Below, piece by piece: positions 17,591 to 27,500 of a stretch of DNA of 64,000 nucleotides; within the stretch, counting starts at the first letter, position 1; every line of letters starts with the position of its first letter. Below the pieces are notes generated by a model. It was not told the DNA's origin and searched no databases. It saw only the letters and a list, made by a program, of their open reading frames with translations. This stretch comes from JAFGCY01 sp964609245. GTDB lineage: Bacteria; 4484-113; JAFGCY01. The translations under genes were made by a program, and so were the position numbers. The stretch is from NCBI GenBank assembly GCA_964609245.1, contig CAZSSB010000010.1:20023-84022 (forward strand). Direction: 5' to 3'.

Positions 17591-18812
17591 AGGCTTGCGG
17601 CTGCACATCGGCTTGTTCGGCCGGCGCAACGTCGGCAAGTCCAGCCTGCTCAACGCGATCACCCGGCAGCGGGTCAGCATCGTCAGCGATACTGCCGGCA
17701 CGACGACTGATCCGGTTGAAAAGCCGATGGAGCTGCTGCCGCTTGGTCCGGTGCTGTTCATCGACACCGCGGGGATCGACGACGAGGGTGCGCTGGGCGC
17801 GGAGCGGGTCAAGCGGACCGCCCAGGTCCTGGATCGTACAGACCTCGGCGTGATAGTGGTTGCGGGTGAGTGGGGAGAGTTCGAGGAGCAGCTAATCGCG
17901 GACTTCACCGCGCGCAACGTCCCGGTGGTGGTTGTCTTCAACAAGAGCGATCTGGCGGAGCCCCCGGTGCAGGCGGCAGCCAGGCTTGAACGGCTGGGCA
18001 TCGCGAGCATCCGGACGGTGGCGACGGCCGGGGAGGGCGTGGACCAGTTCCGCCACGCCTTGCTGGCACATGCCCCTGAGGAGTTCATCAGCAACCCGGC
18101 GATCCTGGGCGACCTGGTGGGAGCCGGCGAGCTGGCGGTGCTGGTGGTGCCGATCGACAAGGAAGCTCCCAAGGGACGATTGATCCTGCCCCAGGTGCAG
18201 GCGATCCGCGATCTGCTGGACAGCGACGCGATGGCGATGGTGGTGAAGGAACGCGAGCTGCGCGCGGCGCTGGCCCGCCTGGCGACTCCTCCCAAGCTGG
18301 TGGTGACCGACAGCCAGGCGTTCCTGAAGGTCGTCGCCGACGTCCCGCGCGAGGTGCCGCTGACCAGCTTCAGCATCCTGTTCAGCCGGTTCAAAGGCGA
18401 CCTGCTGACGCAGGTGGAGGGCACGCTTGCCATTGAGGATCTGCGGGCCGGCGACCGCGTGCTGGTGGCCGAGTCCTGTAGCCACCACCCGATCAGCGAC
18501 GATATCGGGCGCGTGAAGATCCCGCGCTGGCTGACTCAATACGTCGGCGGAAAACTGGAATTCGATACGGTCCAGGGGCACGACTTCCCACAGGACTTAA
18601 CACGATACAGGCTGGTAGTTCACTGCGGCGCCTGTGTCACCAATCGGCGCGAGGTGCTGAGCCGGATCATGCGCTGCCGCGAGCAGGGCGTACCGATCAC
18701 CAACTACGGTCTGACGATCAGCTACAGCCTGGGCATCTTCGAGCGGGCGCTGGAGCCCTTCCCGGCGGCGCTGGAACTGGTGCAGGAGCGCGCCAGGGCG
18801 GGGTCACGATGA
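17574..18812 (+). CDS. hydF: [FeFe] hydrogenase maturation GTPase/scaffold HydF
   Basis: The 412-residue protein starts at ATG 17574, with GGAGG 3 nt upstream, inside the end of aspA. The N-terminal GTPase has P-loop GRRNVGKSS, switch residues around GTTTDP, DTAGIDD (G3) and NKSD (G4). The C-terminal scaffold domain has cluster ligands His in SCSHHPISDD and CGAC (HCGACV). HydF receives the synthons from HydG and HydE and hands the assembled diiron subcluster to HydA. Its TGA overlaps the hydE ATG by 4 bp. Length is normal. Confidence 0.95.
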   Translation: MRRAPRGLRLHIGLFGRRNVGKSSLLNAITRQRVSIVSDTAGTTTDPVEKPMELLPLGPVLFIDTAGIDDEGALGAERVKRTAQVLDRTDLGVIVVAGEWGEFEEQLIADFTARNVPVVVVFNKSDLAEPPVQAAARLERLGIASIRTVATAGEGVDQFRHALLAHAPEEFISNPAILGDLVGAGELAVLVVPIDKEAPKGRLILPQVQAIRDLLDSDAMAMVVKERELRAALARLATPPKLVVTDSQAFLKVVADVPREVPLTSFSILFSRFKGDLLTQVEGTLAIEDLRAGDRVLVAESCSHHPISDDIGRVKIPRWLTQYVGGKLEFDTVQGHDFPQDLTRYRLVVHCGACVTNRREVLSRIMRCREQGVPITNYGLTISYSLGIFERALEPFPAALELVQERARAGSR

Positions 18813-19888
18813 GTGCTGTGGAGCCTCGGCGAATCAGCCGCGATGAGATTCTCGATTGGCTGCGGGAGAATAAGTCCGCGCGCCTGGATGAGCTCTGGCG
18901 GCAGGCGGATGAAGTGCGGCGGCAGCAGGTCGGCGACGCGGTGCACCTGCGCGGACTGATCGAGATCGGCAACCACTGCACGCGCCAGTGCGCCTACTGC
19001 GGACTGCGCGCACCTAATACGGGCGTCGAGCGCTACCGGATGACCGAGGATGAGATACTCAGCAGCGCCCGGGACGCGCAGCGCTACGGGTACGGCACAG
19101 TGGTAATGCAGTCCGGGGAGGACTATGGGTTTACCGCCGAATGGATCGCCGGCGTGGTGCGGCGAGTCAAGCGGGAAGCCGGCCTGGCCGTCACGCTTAG
19201 CTTCGGCGAGCGGCCGGACGAAGACCTGGCGCTCTGGCGGGAAGCCGGGGCCGACCGCTATCTGCTGCGCTTTGAGACGAGCGATCCGCAGCTGTATGCG
19301 CTGATCCATCCCTCGCGCGACGGGCGCCCAAGCCGTCCCGAGGATCGGCTGGACAAGCTGGGGGTGCTGCGGGACCTGGGCTACGAGACCGGCAGCGGCG
19401 TGATGATTGGCATCCCCGGCCAGACATATGAGAGTCTGGCGGATGACATCGCGCTGTTCGGGGACCTAGACCTGGACATGGTGGGCGTGGGGCCGTACAT
19501 CATGCATCCGGACACACCGCTGGGCCGCGGCGAGGTTCAGTTGCCGGACGCAGGTGAGCGGCAGGTGCCAAGCTCGGAGCTGATGGGCTACAAGGTGGTG
19601 GCGCTGACGCGGCTCACCTGCCCGGAGGCCAACATTCCGTCGACGACGGCGCTGGCCACGCTCAACTACGAGCAGGGCCGCGAGCTGGGACTGATGCGCG
19701 GCGCCAACGTGGTGATGCCGAACATCACGCCGGCCGCCTATCGTTACCTGTACCAGATCTACCCGGCCAAGGCCTGCATCCAGGAGAGCGCCGAGGACTT
19801 CCACAGTGCTATCCACCAGCGCATCAGCGCGATCGGCCGCACGGTGGGGCAGGGCCCGGGCGGGCGGCTGGGTGTTCTTCGCAGGTAA
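18809..19888 (+). CDS. hydE: [FeFe] hydrogenase maturase HydE (radical SAM)
   Basis: The 359-residue enzyme has the radical SAM motif CTRQCAYC and HydE-typical strands (VVMQSGEDYGF, RYLLRFETSD, MVGVGPYIMHPDTPLG). It ends in the PNITP region near the C-terminus. HydE converts the HydG product towards the dinuclear precursor of the H-cluster. It overlaps hydF by ATGA, so the two are translationally coupled. With HydG, HydF and AspA it completes the maturation set within the structural operon. Confidence 0.95.
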   Translation: MSAVEPRRISRDEILDWLRENKSARLDELWRQADEVRRQQVGDAVHLRGLIEIGNHCTRQCAYCGLRAPNTGVERYRMTEDEILSSARDAQRYGYGTVVMQSGEDYGFTAEWIAGVVRRVKREAGLAVTLSFGERPDEDLALWREAGADRYLLRFETSDPQLYALIHPSRDGRPSRPEDRLDKLGVLRDLGYETGSGVMIGIPGQTYESLADDIALFGDLDLDMVGVGPYIMHPDTPLGRGEVQLPDAGERQVPSSELMGYKVVALTRLTCPEANIPSTTALATLNYEQGRELGLMRGANVVMPNITPAAYRYLYQIYPAKACIQESAEDFHSAIHQRISAIGRTVGQGPGGRLGVLRR

Positions 19889-19917
19889 ACACCGGCCCAG
19901 TCTGCTACCATAGTCAG

Positions 19918-20886
19918 GTGCCCGATCCTCGCCTCATCACCAGGCTGCCGCGCGGTGTGGTACTGCGCGATCCGTTGCTGCTGGCCAGCGGCTGCTGCGG
20001 CTACGGTGAGGAGTACGCCGAGCTGCTGGATCCAGCCGGCATCGGGGGCGTGATCACCAAGGCCGTCTCGCCCGAGCCGCGGGTGGGCAATCCGACGCCG
20101 CGGCTGCATGAGACGCCCGCCGGGCTGCTCAACTGCATCGGTCTGCAGAATCCCGGCGTCGAGGCATTCATCGCGGAAGTGATACCGCCGCTTGCCGAGC
20201 GGGGCGTGACCTTCATCGTCAACGTCGTGGGTCACAGCGGCGCTGAGTTTGCCGATGTCGTTACGGCGGTCGAGGCCGTCAGGCCCGCGAACGTGAGCGC
20301 TGACGTGGCCGGGATCACTCAGGGCGTTGCCGGATACGAGCTGGATCTCAGCTGTCCCAACGTTGAGAGCGGCACGCAGTTCGCAACCGACGAGGCGCTG
20401 CTGCGCGAGACGGTGAGTCTGTGCCGGGCCCGGACCGACGCCCTGCTGATCGCCAAGCTTTCGCCCAACGTGACGGACATCACGCAGTACGCGCGCGCGG
20501 CGCAGGAGGCGGGCGCTGACGCGGTGACGATCGCCAACACCTGGGCCGGTGTCTCGATCGACAGCGGGACGCGACGCAGCCATCTGGCCCGGCCCAGCGC
20601 GGGCCTCAGCGGACCTGCGATCCGGGCCGCCACCTTGTATCACGTGTGGCGCTGCCACCGCGCGCTGCCGGAGCTGCCGATTCTGGGCAGTGGTGGGATT
20701 ACCGACACGGACAGCGCCGTGCAGTATCTGCTGGCGGGCGCGACGGCGCTGCAGCTGGGCACCGGGTTGTTCCTTGATCCGCTGCTGCCAGCTGCGCTGC
20801 AGGATGGCCTGGCGGCGTATCTGACGGAGCAGGGCGAGCCCGGACTGGGCGCGATCATCGGGACGTACCGCGACGCGGCGGACTAG
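19918..20886 (+). CDS. pyrD: Dihydroorotate dehydrogenase, class 1B-like
   Basis: The 322-residue FMN TIM-barrel starts at GTG 19918. Family features are LLLASGCCGYG, GVITKAVSPEPRVGNPTPR, NCIGLQNPG, the active-site Cys in DLSCPNVESG and the phosphate/FMN end GSGGITDTDSA. Class 1B enzymes normally pair with PyrK to use NAD; no pyrK is in the window. No Shine-Dalgarno is present, and TGCTACCAT (extended -10, hexamer 19906-19911) ends 6 nt before GTG, so it may have its own leaderless mRNA although it lies only 29 bp after hydE. It ends in a 4-bp convergent overlap with the next gene. Confidence 0.85.
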   Translation: MPDPRLITRLPRGVVLRDPLLLASGCCGYGEEYAELLDPAGIGGVITKAVSPEPRVGNPTPRLHETPAGLLNCIGLQNPGVEAFIAEVIPPLAERGVTFIVNVVGHSGAEFADVVTAVEAVRPANVSADVAGITQGVAGYELDLSCPNVESGTQFATDEALLRETVSLCRARTDALLIAKLSPNVTDITQYARAAQEAGADAVTIANTWAGVSIDSGTRRSHLARPSAGLSGPAIRAATLYHVWRCHRALPELPILGSGGITDTDSAVQYLLAGATALQLGTGLFLDPLLPAALQDGLAAYLTEQGEPGLGAIIGTYRDAAD

Positions 20887-21332
20887 CCGGCGGCCAGCTG
20901 CTCCAGCGCCTCCAGCAGGTCGTCGCAGTTCTGCTGCATCAGCTGGTTGACGATCTTGTCGATCATCGGCCCCAGCATCGGGATGCCCAGCACGAAGTCG
21001 ACCGTGAGGTCGACACGGCAACCGTCGCCTTCGGAAGCGAAGGTCCATACGCCGCTATAGACCTTCATGTCCCCCTCAACCAGCTCGAACGTGCAGGACA
21101 GCGCCTCTTCATCCCAGGTGTCGCGCTCGGTCCAGCTGACGCGCTTGGTCATCGGCCCCAGAGCGAATGAGGCGTCCCATCTGGTCAGCGTGTTGCCCTG
21201 CCCATCGTCCTCGAGGATTGTGACCCGCTCGAGGTTTGGCAGGACGTCCGGGAAACGAGTGACGAGGCGCGCGGCAGCGAAGACTTGTTGCGGGGGGCGT
21301 GGAATTGTGCGAGTGCTGGTGATCTCTGCCAA
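20883..21332 (-). CDS. SRPBCC (polyketide cyclase/CoxG-like) lipid-binding-fold protein
   Basis: The 149-residue protein uses a TTG start at 21332 with AAGGAG 7 nt upstream; that site overlaps the stop of the upstream aminotransferase gene, suggesting coupling. START-like features are TRTIPRPPQQVFAAARLV, FPDVLPNLERV, a central WTERDTWDEEAL strand and a long C-terminal helix (IDKIVNQLMQQNCDDLLEAL). The fold binds hydrophobic ligands such as quinones or lipids; the specific role is unknown. Confidence 0.75.
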   Translation of the reverse strand: MAEITSTRTIPRPPQQVFAAARLVTRFPDVLPNLERVTILEDDGQGNTLTRWDASFALGPMTKRVSWTERDTWDEEALSCTFELVEGDMKVYSGVWTFASEGDGCRVDLTVDFVLGIPMLGPMIDKIVNQLMQQNCDDLLEALEQLAAG

Positions 21333-21343
21333 GAGTGGGCTCC

Positions 21344-22612
21344 TTACTGAGTTTCTGCGAGGTCGAACTGCTGCATGACGGCGCGCGTGCCGTCGAGAGC
21401 TGCACGGATGCGGCCGAGCACTTCCGCGAGCACCTCGGCCGGCATGATGAGCGGTGGCTCCAGCCGGACCACACCGGTGACATTGAGGGTGTAGGCGGCG
21501 ATTACCCTCTGCTCCACCAGGCTGGCGATAAAGATCTGACTGACGTCGGGAGTCTTCATCGCAAGGCCAAGCATCAGCCCCACGCCGCGGACAGCGGTGA
21601 CGATGTCGGGGTAATCAGCGGCCAGGGCACGGAGGTCCGCCAGGAACGCGCTCCCGTTGGTCTCCGCCCGCTCTGCCAGCTGGTCCTCCACGAGGACTTC
21701 GAGCGCCGCGCGGGCGGCGGCGCAGGCCAGCTGATTCCCGCCGAACGTGCTGGAGTGCACGGTCGGGGCGTTGTTGAAGGGTTCCCAGACGTCTGGAGTC
21801 CCCAGCGTGGCGCCGACCGGCATTACCCCACCGCCCAGCGATTTGGCGAGCACCATGATGTCGGGGCAGACTTCCCAGCGTTGGGCGGCGAAGTTGCGCC
21901 CCGTACGGCCCATGCCCGTCTGCACCTCATCCAGGATCAGCAACACCCCGCGGTCACGCGTCAGCCGGCGCACGCCCTCCAGGTATCCGTCGGGGGCGAC
22001 GTTGATGCCGCCTTCGCCCTGGACGGGCTCCAGGAGTACGGCGCCGGTGTTCTCGTGGATCGCCGCCTCCAAAGCGTCGATGTCACCGTACGGCACTTCC
22101 GAGAAGTGCTGCATCAGCGGCTGGAACGGCTGCTGGAAGTGGTCGCGGTGGGTTGAGGAGAGGCTGCCGAGCGTCTTGCCGTGGAAGGCGTCATGAGCAC
22201 TGATCAGACCAGGCCTGTGGGTTCGAAGTCGCGCCAGCTTCAGCGCCGCCTCGACCGCCTCGGTACCGCTGTTGCTGAAGAAGGCGTACTGGAGGTCGCC
22301 GGGAGCCAGTTCAGCCAACTCGTGGGCCAGGGCGGCCTGCTGTGGATTGAGCGCCAGGCGGCTGGACATCGGCATGCGGCCCAGCTGCTCCTCGACGGCG
22401 GCGACGATGCGCGGATGCCGATGGCCAAAGTTGTAGGCCCCAAAGCCGCCCAGGCAGTCGATGAACTCGCGCCCGTCACTGAGACGAATCGTCCAGCCCT
22501 CAGCTTCAACTTCAGCAGCATCCATGCCGAGGAACGCCAGCGTGGCGTACATGCCGGCGTTGACGTGCGACTGATACCAGCCGCGTACCTCATCATCAGA
22601 GGGTAGGTGCAC
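21344..22612 (-). CDS. Class III PLP-dependent aminotransferase (acetylornithine/putrescine type)
   Basis: The 422-residue protein has PLP-binding Lys in VLAKSLGGGVMPVGA, ILDEVQTGMGRTG (Asp for the pyridine nitrogen) and FFSNSGTEAVEAALKLAR. It resembles the ornithine/putrescine/acetylornithine aminotransferase group; the exact amine donor cannot be fixed. It begins at GTG 22612. TATAAT on the minus strand (22620-22625) ends 7 nt before this codon and no Shine-Dalgarno is present, so a leaderless transcript is likely. It is followed at once by the SRPBCC gene. Confidence 0.85.
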   Translation of the reverse strand: MHLPSDDEVRGWYQSHVNAGMYATLAFLGMDAAEVEAEGWTIRLSDGREFIDCLGGFGAYNFGHRHPRIVAAVEEQLGRMPMSSRLALNPQQAALAHELAELAPGDLQYAFFSNSGTEAVEAALKLARLRTHRPGLISAHDAFHGKTLGSLSSTHRDHFQQPFQPLMQHFSEVPYGDIDALEAAIHENTGAVLLEPVQGEGGINVAPDGYLEGVRRLTRDRGVLLILDEVQTGMGRTGRNFAAQRWEVCPDIMVLAKSLGGGVMPVGATLGTPDVWEPFNNAPTVHSSTFGGNQLACAAARAALEVLVEDQLAERAETNGSAFLADLRALAADYPDIVTAVRGVGLMLGLAMKTPDVSQIFIASLVEQRVIAAYTLNVTGVVRLEPPLIMPAEVLAEVLGRIRAALDGTRAVMQQFDLAETQ

Positions 22613-22619
22613 GGCGAAG

Positions 22620-22625
22620 ATTATA
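22620..22625 (-). promoter_or_regulatory. -10 element for the aminotransferase gene
   Basis: A perfect TATAAT on the minus strand ends 7 nt before GTG 22612. No clear -35 is seen. The hexamer overlaps the last codons and stop of the upstream gene. Confidence 0.5.
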
Positions 22626-23277
22626 TAGTCCCGCCCAGGTTCGGGAGTGCCTCGGGCATGTCGGCCTCCGGCTCGGAGATCGTATACCCTTCAGGCACCT
22701 TGAAGTCGCCCGCCGCCGCCGCCGCGTCGGCATCGTAGTCGGTGATGTGAACCGTGAGGGCGACGTCACCCGCCTGACCGATCACCTTGACCGGCCGGTT
22801 GTCGGCGCGGGTCCACCACTGTACAGACAGGCCGTCCTGGCTCTCAGCGCTGAAGTGCTGACACTGCTGGCCATCGAGCTCAACCGTGCCGTGGGACTGC
22901 TGCTTCCAGCCGTCCGGCACGGTGGGCGCCTCGCCGGCCAGCGCGTCGCGGACGCGGGGGAATCCACCGATGCTGTCGAAATCATCCAGGCTGTAGCGCT
23001 CACCGTTGAGAGTGTCCGGGAAGAGCAGTGTGAGGGAGCTGGCATCGTAGTCCAGCAACGCCACCATTGGCTCAGCGGTGAGTGCGGGTGTCAGTTCAAC
23101 GCGCATCTTGGCGCCGGAGAGCAGGACGCTGCCGGTGAAGTCCAGCAGGGGGCCCTCGTCGCCATAGGCAACTGACGCGGTGAAGTCGGCCGATACGCCC
23201 TCGGCCTGGGCGGGTGCCCAGAGCAACAGCAAGCAGCTCAGCGTTGCAGCGGTGGCTAACAAGACTCTCATGCTCAT
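22621..23277 (-). CDS. Exported LolA/DUF4412-like protein
   Basis: The 218-residue protein starts at ATG 23277, overlapping the upstream stop (ATGA). A signal peptide (MSMRVLLATAATLSCLLLLW) ends near AQAEG. The mature part follows the beta-strand pattern of outer-membrane lipoprotein-sorting-like proteins: DFTGSVLLSGAKMRVELTP, a tyrosine/lysine-poor middle and LDGQQCQHFSAES with SVQWWTRADNRPVKVI. I infer a periplasmic lipid- or polymer-binding fold; there are two cysteines counting the signal region. Specific function is unknown. Confidence 0.65.
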   Translation of the reverse strand: MSMRVLLATAATLSCLLLLWAPAQAEGVSADFTASVAYGDEGPLLDFTGSVLLSGAKMRVELTPALTAEPMVALLDYDASSLTLLFPDTLNGERYSLDDFDSIGGFPRVRDALAGEAPTVPDGWKQQSHGTVELDGQQCQHFSAESQDGLSVQWWTRADNRPVKVIGQAGDVALTVHITDYDADAAAAAGDFKVPEGYTISEPEADMPEALPNLGGTI

Positions 23278-23945
23278 TCAGACGGCTGCTGAGGGGTTTT
23301 CTTCAGGAATGGATCAACCAGTACCGGAGCGAAGGTGTTGCGATGACCGACGCGGCGACTGATTATCGTCAAGCGATTGACGCCCCGGAGGTCGACGCGC
23401 GTAAACACTGGCTTGCTTGTCGGTTTGAACACCTGCGGCCCGAAAAGCGCCTCACCGTCGCCCTTGATCTCGACTTCGATGGCCAGACGATCCTGCGGAT
23501 CTGACGGGTGGGCGTCGTCGAAGCCGATCCCGAGGTGCAGTTCGTCCCAGGCGCTGTTCAGGTTATACTCAAGGTACTGCTCCTCAGGGGGGGTGGTATT
23601 GAAGCGATAGCAGAGGTCGTAGCTGCGACCGCGCACTTGAATCCCTGACAGCTGCTCAATGCCATCACTGATCTGGATCGGCTCCAGGCCGTAGAGGTAT
23701 GCGTAGTCGTCGGCGATGAGACCGGCGCGGCGGGCTTCCTCAAGCGGAATCCCGCCCTGGTCTTCAAGGATGTGATAGTCGAGGGGCTGCCGCGCCGCCG
23801 GTTGAGGAGTGTCGGCATGCAGGGCCTGGCCGGCCTGCTGGATGACCGATCCCTCGGGCAGCCGCTCGGCACTGCTGTAGAGCCACCAGGCCGCCCCGCC
23901 GGCGATGATCAGTACTATCAGGAAGGTGACAATGAAAACGCGCAT
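23274..23945 (-). CDS. Membrane-anchored protein with NPCBM-like domain
   Basis: The 223-residue protein has one N-terminal membrane helix (VFIVTFLIVLIIAGGAAWWL) and an extracytoplasmic part. Residues about 110-210 fit the NPCBM/NEW2 carbohydrate-binding-like pattern: LHLGIGFDDAHPSDPQDR, IEVEIKGDGEALF and VDLRGVNRLTIISRRV. AGGA lies 8 nt before the ATG. It is coupled to the LolA-like gene and lies 23 bp after ssb. Binding of a cell-envelope sugar is an inference from the fold. Confidence 0.65.
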   Translation of the reverse strand: MRVFIVTFLIVLIIAGGAAWWLYSSAERLPEGSVIQQAGQALHADTPQPAARQPLDYHILEDQGGIPLEEARRAGLIADDYAYLYGLEPIQISDGIEQLSGIQVRGRSYDLCYRFNTTPPEEQYLEYNLNSAWDELHLGIGFDDAHPSDPQDRLAIEVEIKGDGEALFGPQVFKPTSKPVFTRVDLRGVNRLTIISRRVGHRNTFAPVLVDPFLKKTPQQPSE

Positions 23946-23968
23946 GTCGTAGTCCTGCCAGGCGTCTA

Positions 23969-24436
23969 TTAGTCGCCCGGCGACAGTGGATTATTGTCCA
24001 TGTCCAGTGGCGGGCCCAGATCCCCGATGTCATACTCGTCCGGGCCGCCGGCCTCAGAACTGGTTGTCGGCGCCGAGGTAGCAGCGGGCTGCGCGGCCTC
24101 GTCCCGGCGGCCGAGCAGCAGAAAGCGATTGCAGACTATCTCGGTCTTGTAGTGCTTCACGCCCTGGGGATCCACCCAGTCGCGGGTCTGCAGACGGCCC
24201 TCAACGAACAGCTGGCGGCCCTTGTGCACGTATTGGCTCGCGATCTCAGCTTGACGGCCAAAAACCACGATGTTGTGCCATTCGGTGCGTTCCTGCCGTT
24301 CGGTGCCTTCACGGCCGCCGAAGACCTCGTTGGTGGCGATCGAGAAATTGGCCACGGCGGCACCGCTCTGCGTGTACCGTACCACCGGATCACGCCCGAC
24401 GTTGCCGATTAGGAGCACTCGATTGAGACTGGCCAT
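23969..24436 (-). CDS. ssb: Single-stranded DNA-binding protein
   Basis: The 155-residue protein starts at ATG 24436 (MASLNRVLLIGNVGRDP) with GGGAGGG 5 nt upstream; an earlier in-frame start would place this site inside the coding region. The OB-fold spans the first 105 residues (WHNIVVFGRQAEIASQYVHK, LFVEGRLQTRDW). A disordered tail ends in NPLSPGD. The usual acidic tip (DDDIPF) that recruits partner proteins is replaced by this non-canonical end. It heads a minus-strand run with two envelope proteins. Confidence 0.92.
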   Translation of the reverse strand: MASLNRVLLIGNVGRDPVVRYTQSGAAVANFSIATNEVFGGREGTERQERTEWHNIVVFGRQAEIASQYVHKGRQLFVEGRLQTRDWVDPQGVKHYKTEIVCNRFLLLGRRDEAAQPAATSAPTTSSEAGGPDEYDIGDLGPPLDMDNNPLSPGD

Positions 24437-24447
24437 AGCGCCCTCCC

Positions 24448-24461
24448 TATACACGAGTATA
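24448..24461 (-). promoter_or_regulatory. ssb promoter -10 inside an inverted repeat
   Basis: On the minus strand TGC precedes TATACT (24456-24461), an extended -10 about 20 nt before the ssb ATG. The element lies inside the perfect inverted repeat TATAC-TCGT-GTATA (24448-24461), which could be an operator. No -35 is obvious. Confidence 0.5.
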
Positions 24462-24588
24462 GCAGCCGAGTAGGCGAGGGCCGACAGGCTCCAGGTGGCG
24501 GACGGAGGTGGTGTGGGTGAACCGCGGCAGGTTCTTGCGGTAGAATCCCACGTATACGTCAGCCCGGGGCTGGCACCAGTGGAGGGCT

Positions 24589-27500
24589 ATGGGGAGCCAG
24601 CAGTCGAAAGACGGAGACGCCGCGTCGGGTGCAGACCCGGCCGAGCCGATTGCGTTGAGCGGGGGGACGTTTGACCGGGTGGCCGATCAGCTGCCGCTTC
24701 CCCTTTGGGTCTTCGATCGTGAGCAGCGGGTGGTGTATTGCAACGCGGAGACAGCGCGATTCGGCATTGGTGACGATACCGGGGTCACCCTCGAGCGGTT
24801 CTCCGCAGGTTATCAGAGTGCAGTGCGTCCGTTGCTTGAGGAGTGCTTGCGGACGGGTGAGCCGCAGACCGGTGAGGAATGGGTGTTGTCGGACGTCCGT
24901 GGCCGAGGCTTCTGGAACGTCCACTGCATGCCGCTGCCGGGAGAACTGGTCGGCTGCGTGATTGTCGACTGGACTGTGCGCAAGCACGCCGAGCAGCTGG
25001 CTAGTCGAAGCGAGGAGCGCTATCGGCAGCTGGTGGCCGGTATGGCGGAAGGAGTGGCTATCAACGACCGGCACGGAGCGTTCCTGTTCGCCAATCCGGC
25101 CTGTGAGCGCCTGTTCGGCGTCGGCCCGGGTCAGCTGACCGGGCGCAAAGCGGAGGAGTTCATTCCTGCGGAGGAAGCGGCGGCGTTCGACGTGGCAAGA
25201 TCACGCCGCCGGTTGGGCGAGACCTCCGCCTATGAGCTGCGGATTCGGGCTGCCGATGGGCGCCTCCGCCACGTCTGGGTGACGTCCAGTCCGCGGTTCG
25301 ACGAGGCTGGGGAGTTTGACGGCTCGCACGCCCTGTTCCTTGACCTGGAGCAACTGAAGATCACTGAGCGAGCCCTGAAGGAGAGAACGGAGCAGTTCAG
25401 CATCCTGATTGAAACGATGGCCGAAGGCGTGATGATGACCGATGAGGAGTGGCGTCTCACGTTCGTTAATCCGGCGGCGGCAAGGCTGTTGGGCGGCGAC
25501 GCGGCCGATCTCACCGGGCGGAATCTGTCGGAATTCGTGGGTGAGGAGAGTTCTTCTGCGCTCACAGAGGCATCGGACACCGCAGACCAGGCGAGCGGTA
25601 TGAGTCAGGAACTCCGGCTCCAGGCGCTCAATGGGCGTGAGCCCGTGGTCCGTGTCTGGATCGGTCCCTACTACGTGGAGGGCAAGTTCGGCGGCAGGTT
25701 CGTCGTCGCGCAGGAAATCACTGAGACCAAGCGCGCGGAGTTGATCCAGCAGCTGCTGCTGCGGATCTCGGAGGCGGTTGGCACCAGCAGTAGCGTCGAG
25801 GAACTGATCGCCTTCATTCACGGGGAGATCAACGGGCTCATTCCGGCCCCCAACCTGTTCGTCGCGCTCTACGATGAGGAAGCTCATCTCTACCGCTTTC
25901 CCTACTTCGTTGACGAGAAGGACAGTGATTTCGGTCCTCAGGCGATGGCCAACAGCATCACGGACTACGTGCGGCGTACCGGTGAGCCATTGCTTGCCGA
26001 TGAAGAGTGGATCAAGCATGGGATCGAGGAAGGCATCATCGGGCCGTACGGCCCGCAGGCACCCATCTGGTTGGGAGTCCCACTCAAGACGCGACGGGGC
26101 ACCATTGGCGTGGTGGCGATTCAGGACTACGAGAAACAGTATCCCTATTCCAGAAGTGATCTCGATCTGCTGAGCTATGCCTCCGGATATATCGCAATGG
26201 CGATTGACCGCAAGCGTGCCGAGGAAGTGCTGCGGCACAGCGAAATCCGCTTCCGCCTCCTGATTGACGGCATGCTGGAGGGCATGAGCACGGCTGATGC
26301 GGACGGGATCATCGAATTCGCGAATCCGGCATTGGAGCAGCTTTTCGGTGTCGAGCCGGGTGGCTTGACCGGCAAACACTTCAGCTACTTCCTCAGCCCG
26401 GCCCAGCAGGCTGTTGAGCAGAAGCAGCACGAACTGCGGCTGCGAGGCGAGTCAAGCAGTTACGAGCTGCAGATAACGCGAACGGACGGAGAGACCCGGG
26501 ACCTGCTGCTGTCGGCTGCGCCTCGATTCGGTGCCAGGGGTCAGGTGATCGGAACATCGGCGATGGTCCAGGACATCACGCAGCGCAAGCAGGCCGAGGC
26601 CGAGCGCGAGCGCATCTGGAACCAGATGCTGCACGCACAGAAGATGGAGAGCCTGGGCCGACTGGCCAGCGGCATCTCACACGATTTCAACAACATCCTG
26701 CTGGCAGTGCTGGGCAACGCGGAGCTGTCGCGAATGGAGCTGCCACAGGATAGTCCGGTGCAGCGCAATCTTGCGGAAGTTGTGAGTGCCGTCAAGCGGG
26801 GGAAGGAACTGGTACAGCAGGTGCTGGCGCTGGGCCGGCGGACGGAACCGCGCCAGGTGCCGGTTGAGGTTCACAGTATCGTCAAGGAAGTGATCGGTTT
26901 GATGCGGGCCGGCGTGCCGGGCAACATCGAGGTGCGACATCAGAATACGGCGCACAGCGATACCATCCTTGCAGATCCGGCCCAGGTGCACCAGGTGCTG
27001 ATGAACCTCTGCACCAACGCTATCCAGGCAATGGAGGATGAAGGGGGCGTTCTCGATGTGAGAGTGGGCGAGGTCAATCTTGGGTTCCGCGCACTGGATG
27101 ACGCTCCGGAGCTGGCTCCCGGCAAGTACGTGACGGTGACGGTGTCTGACACCGGGCCGGGCATGCCAGCTGAGATTAGGGAGCAAATCTTCGAGCCGTT
27201 CTATACCACGAAGCAAGCGGGGATCGGTACGGGCCTTGGTCTCGCCGTGGTGCAGGGAATCGTCAGCAACTACGATGGTATGGTGACGGTGGAGTCGGAA
27301 CCGGGCCTGGGCGCGGCGTTCACCGCGTACTTCCCGGCTGCGGGAGAGCAGGAGGCGGCGCAGGACGGCAGCAGGGGGAATGCGACGCCTGCGGGCGTGC
27401 GCGTGTTGTTCGTCGACGACGACGACGCTCCGCTGCGGGTCGGCACCAGAATGCTGGAACGCCTCGGCTGCGAGGTAGTGGCAACGGCGTCGGCCGAGGA

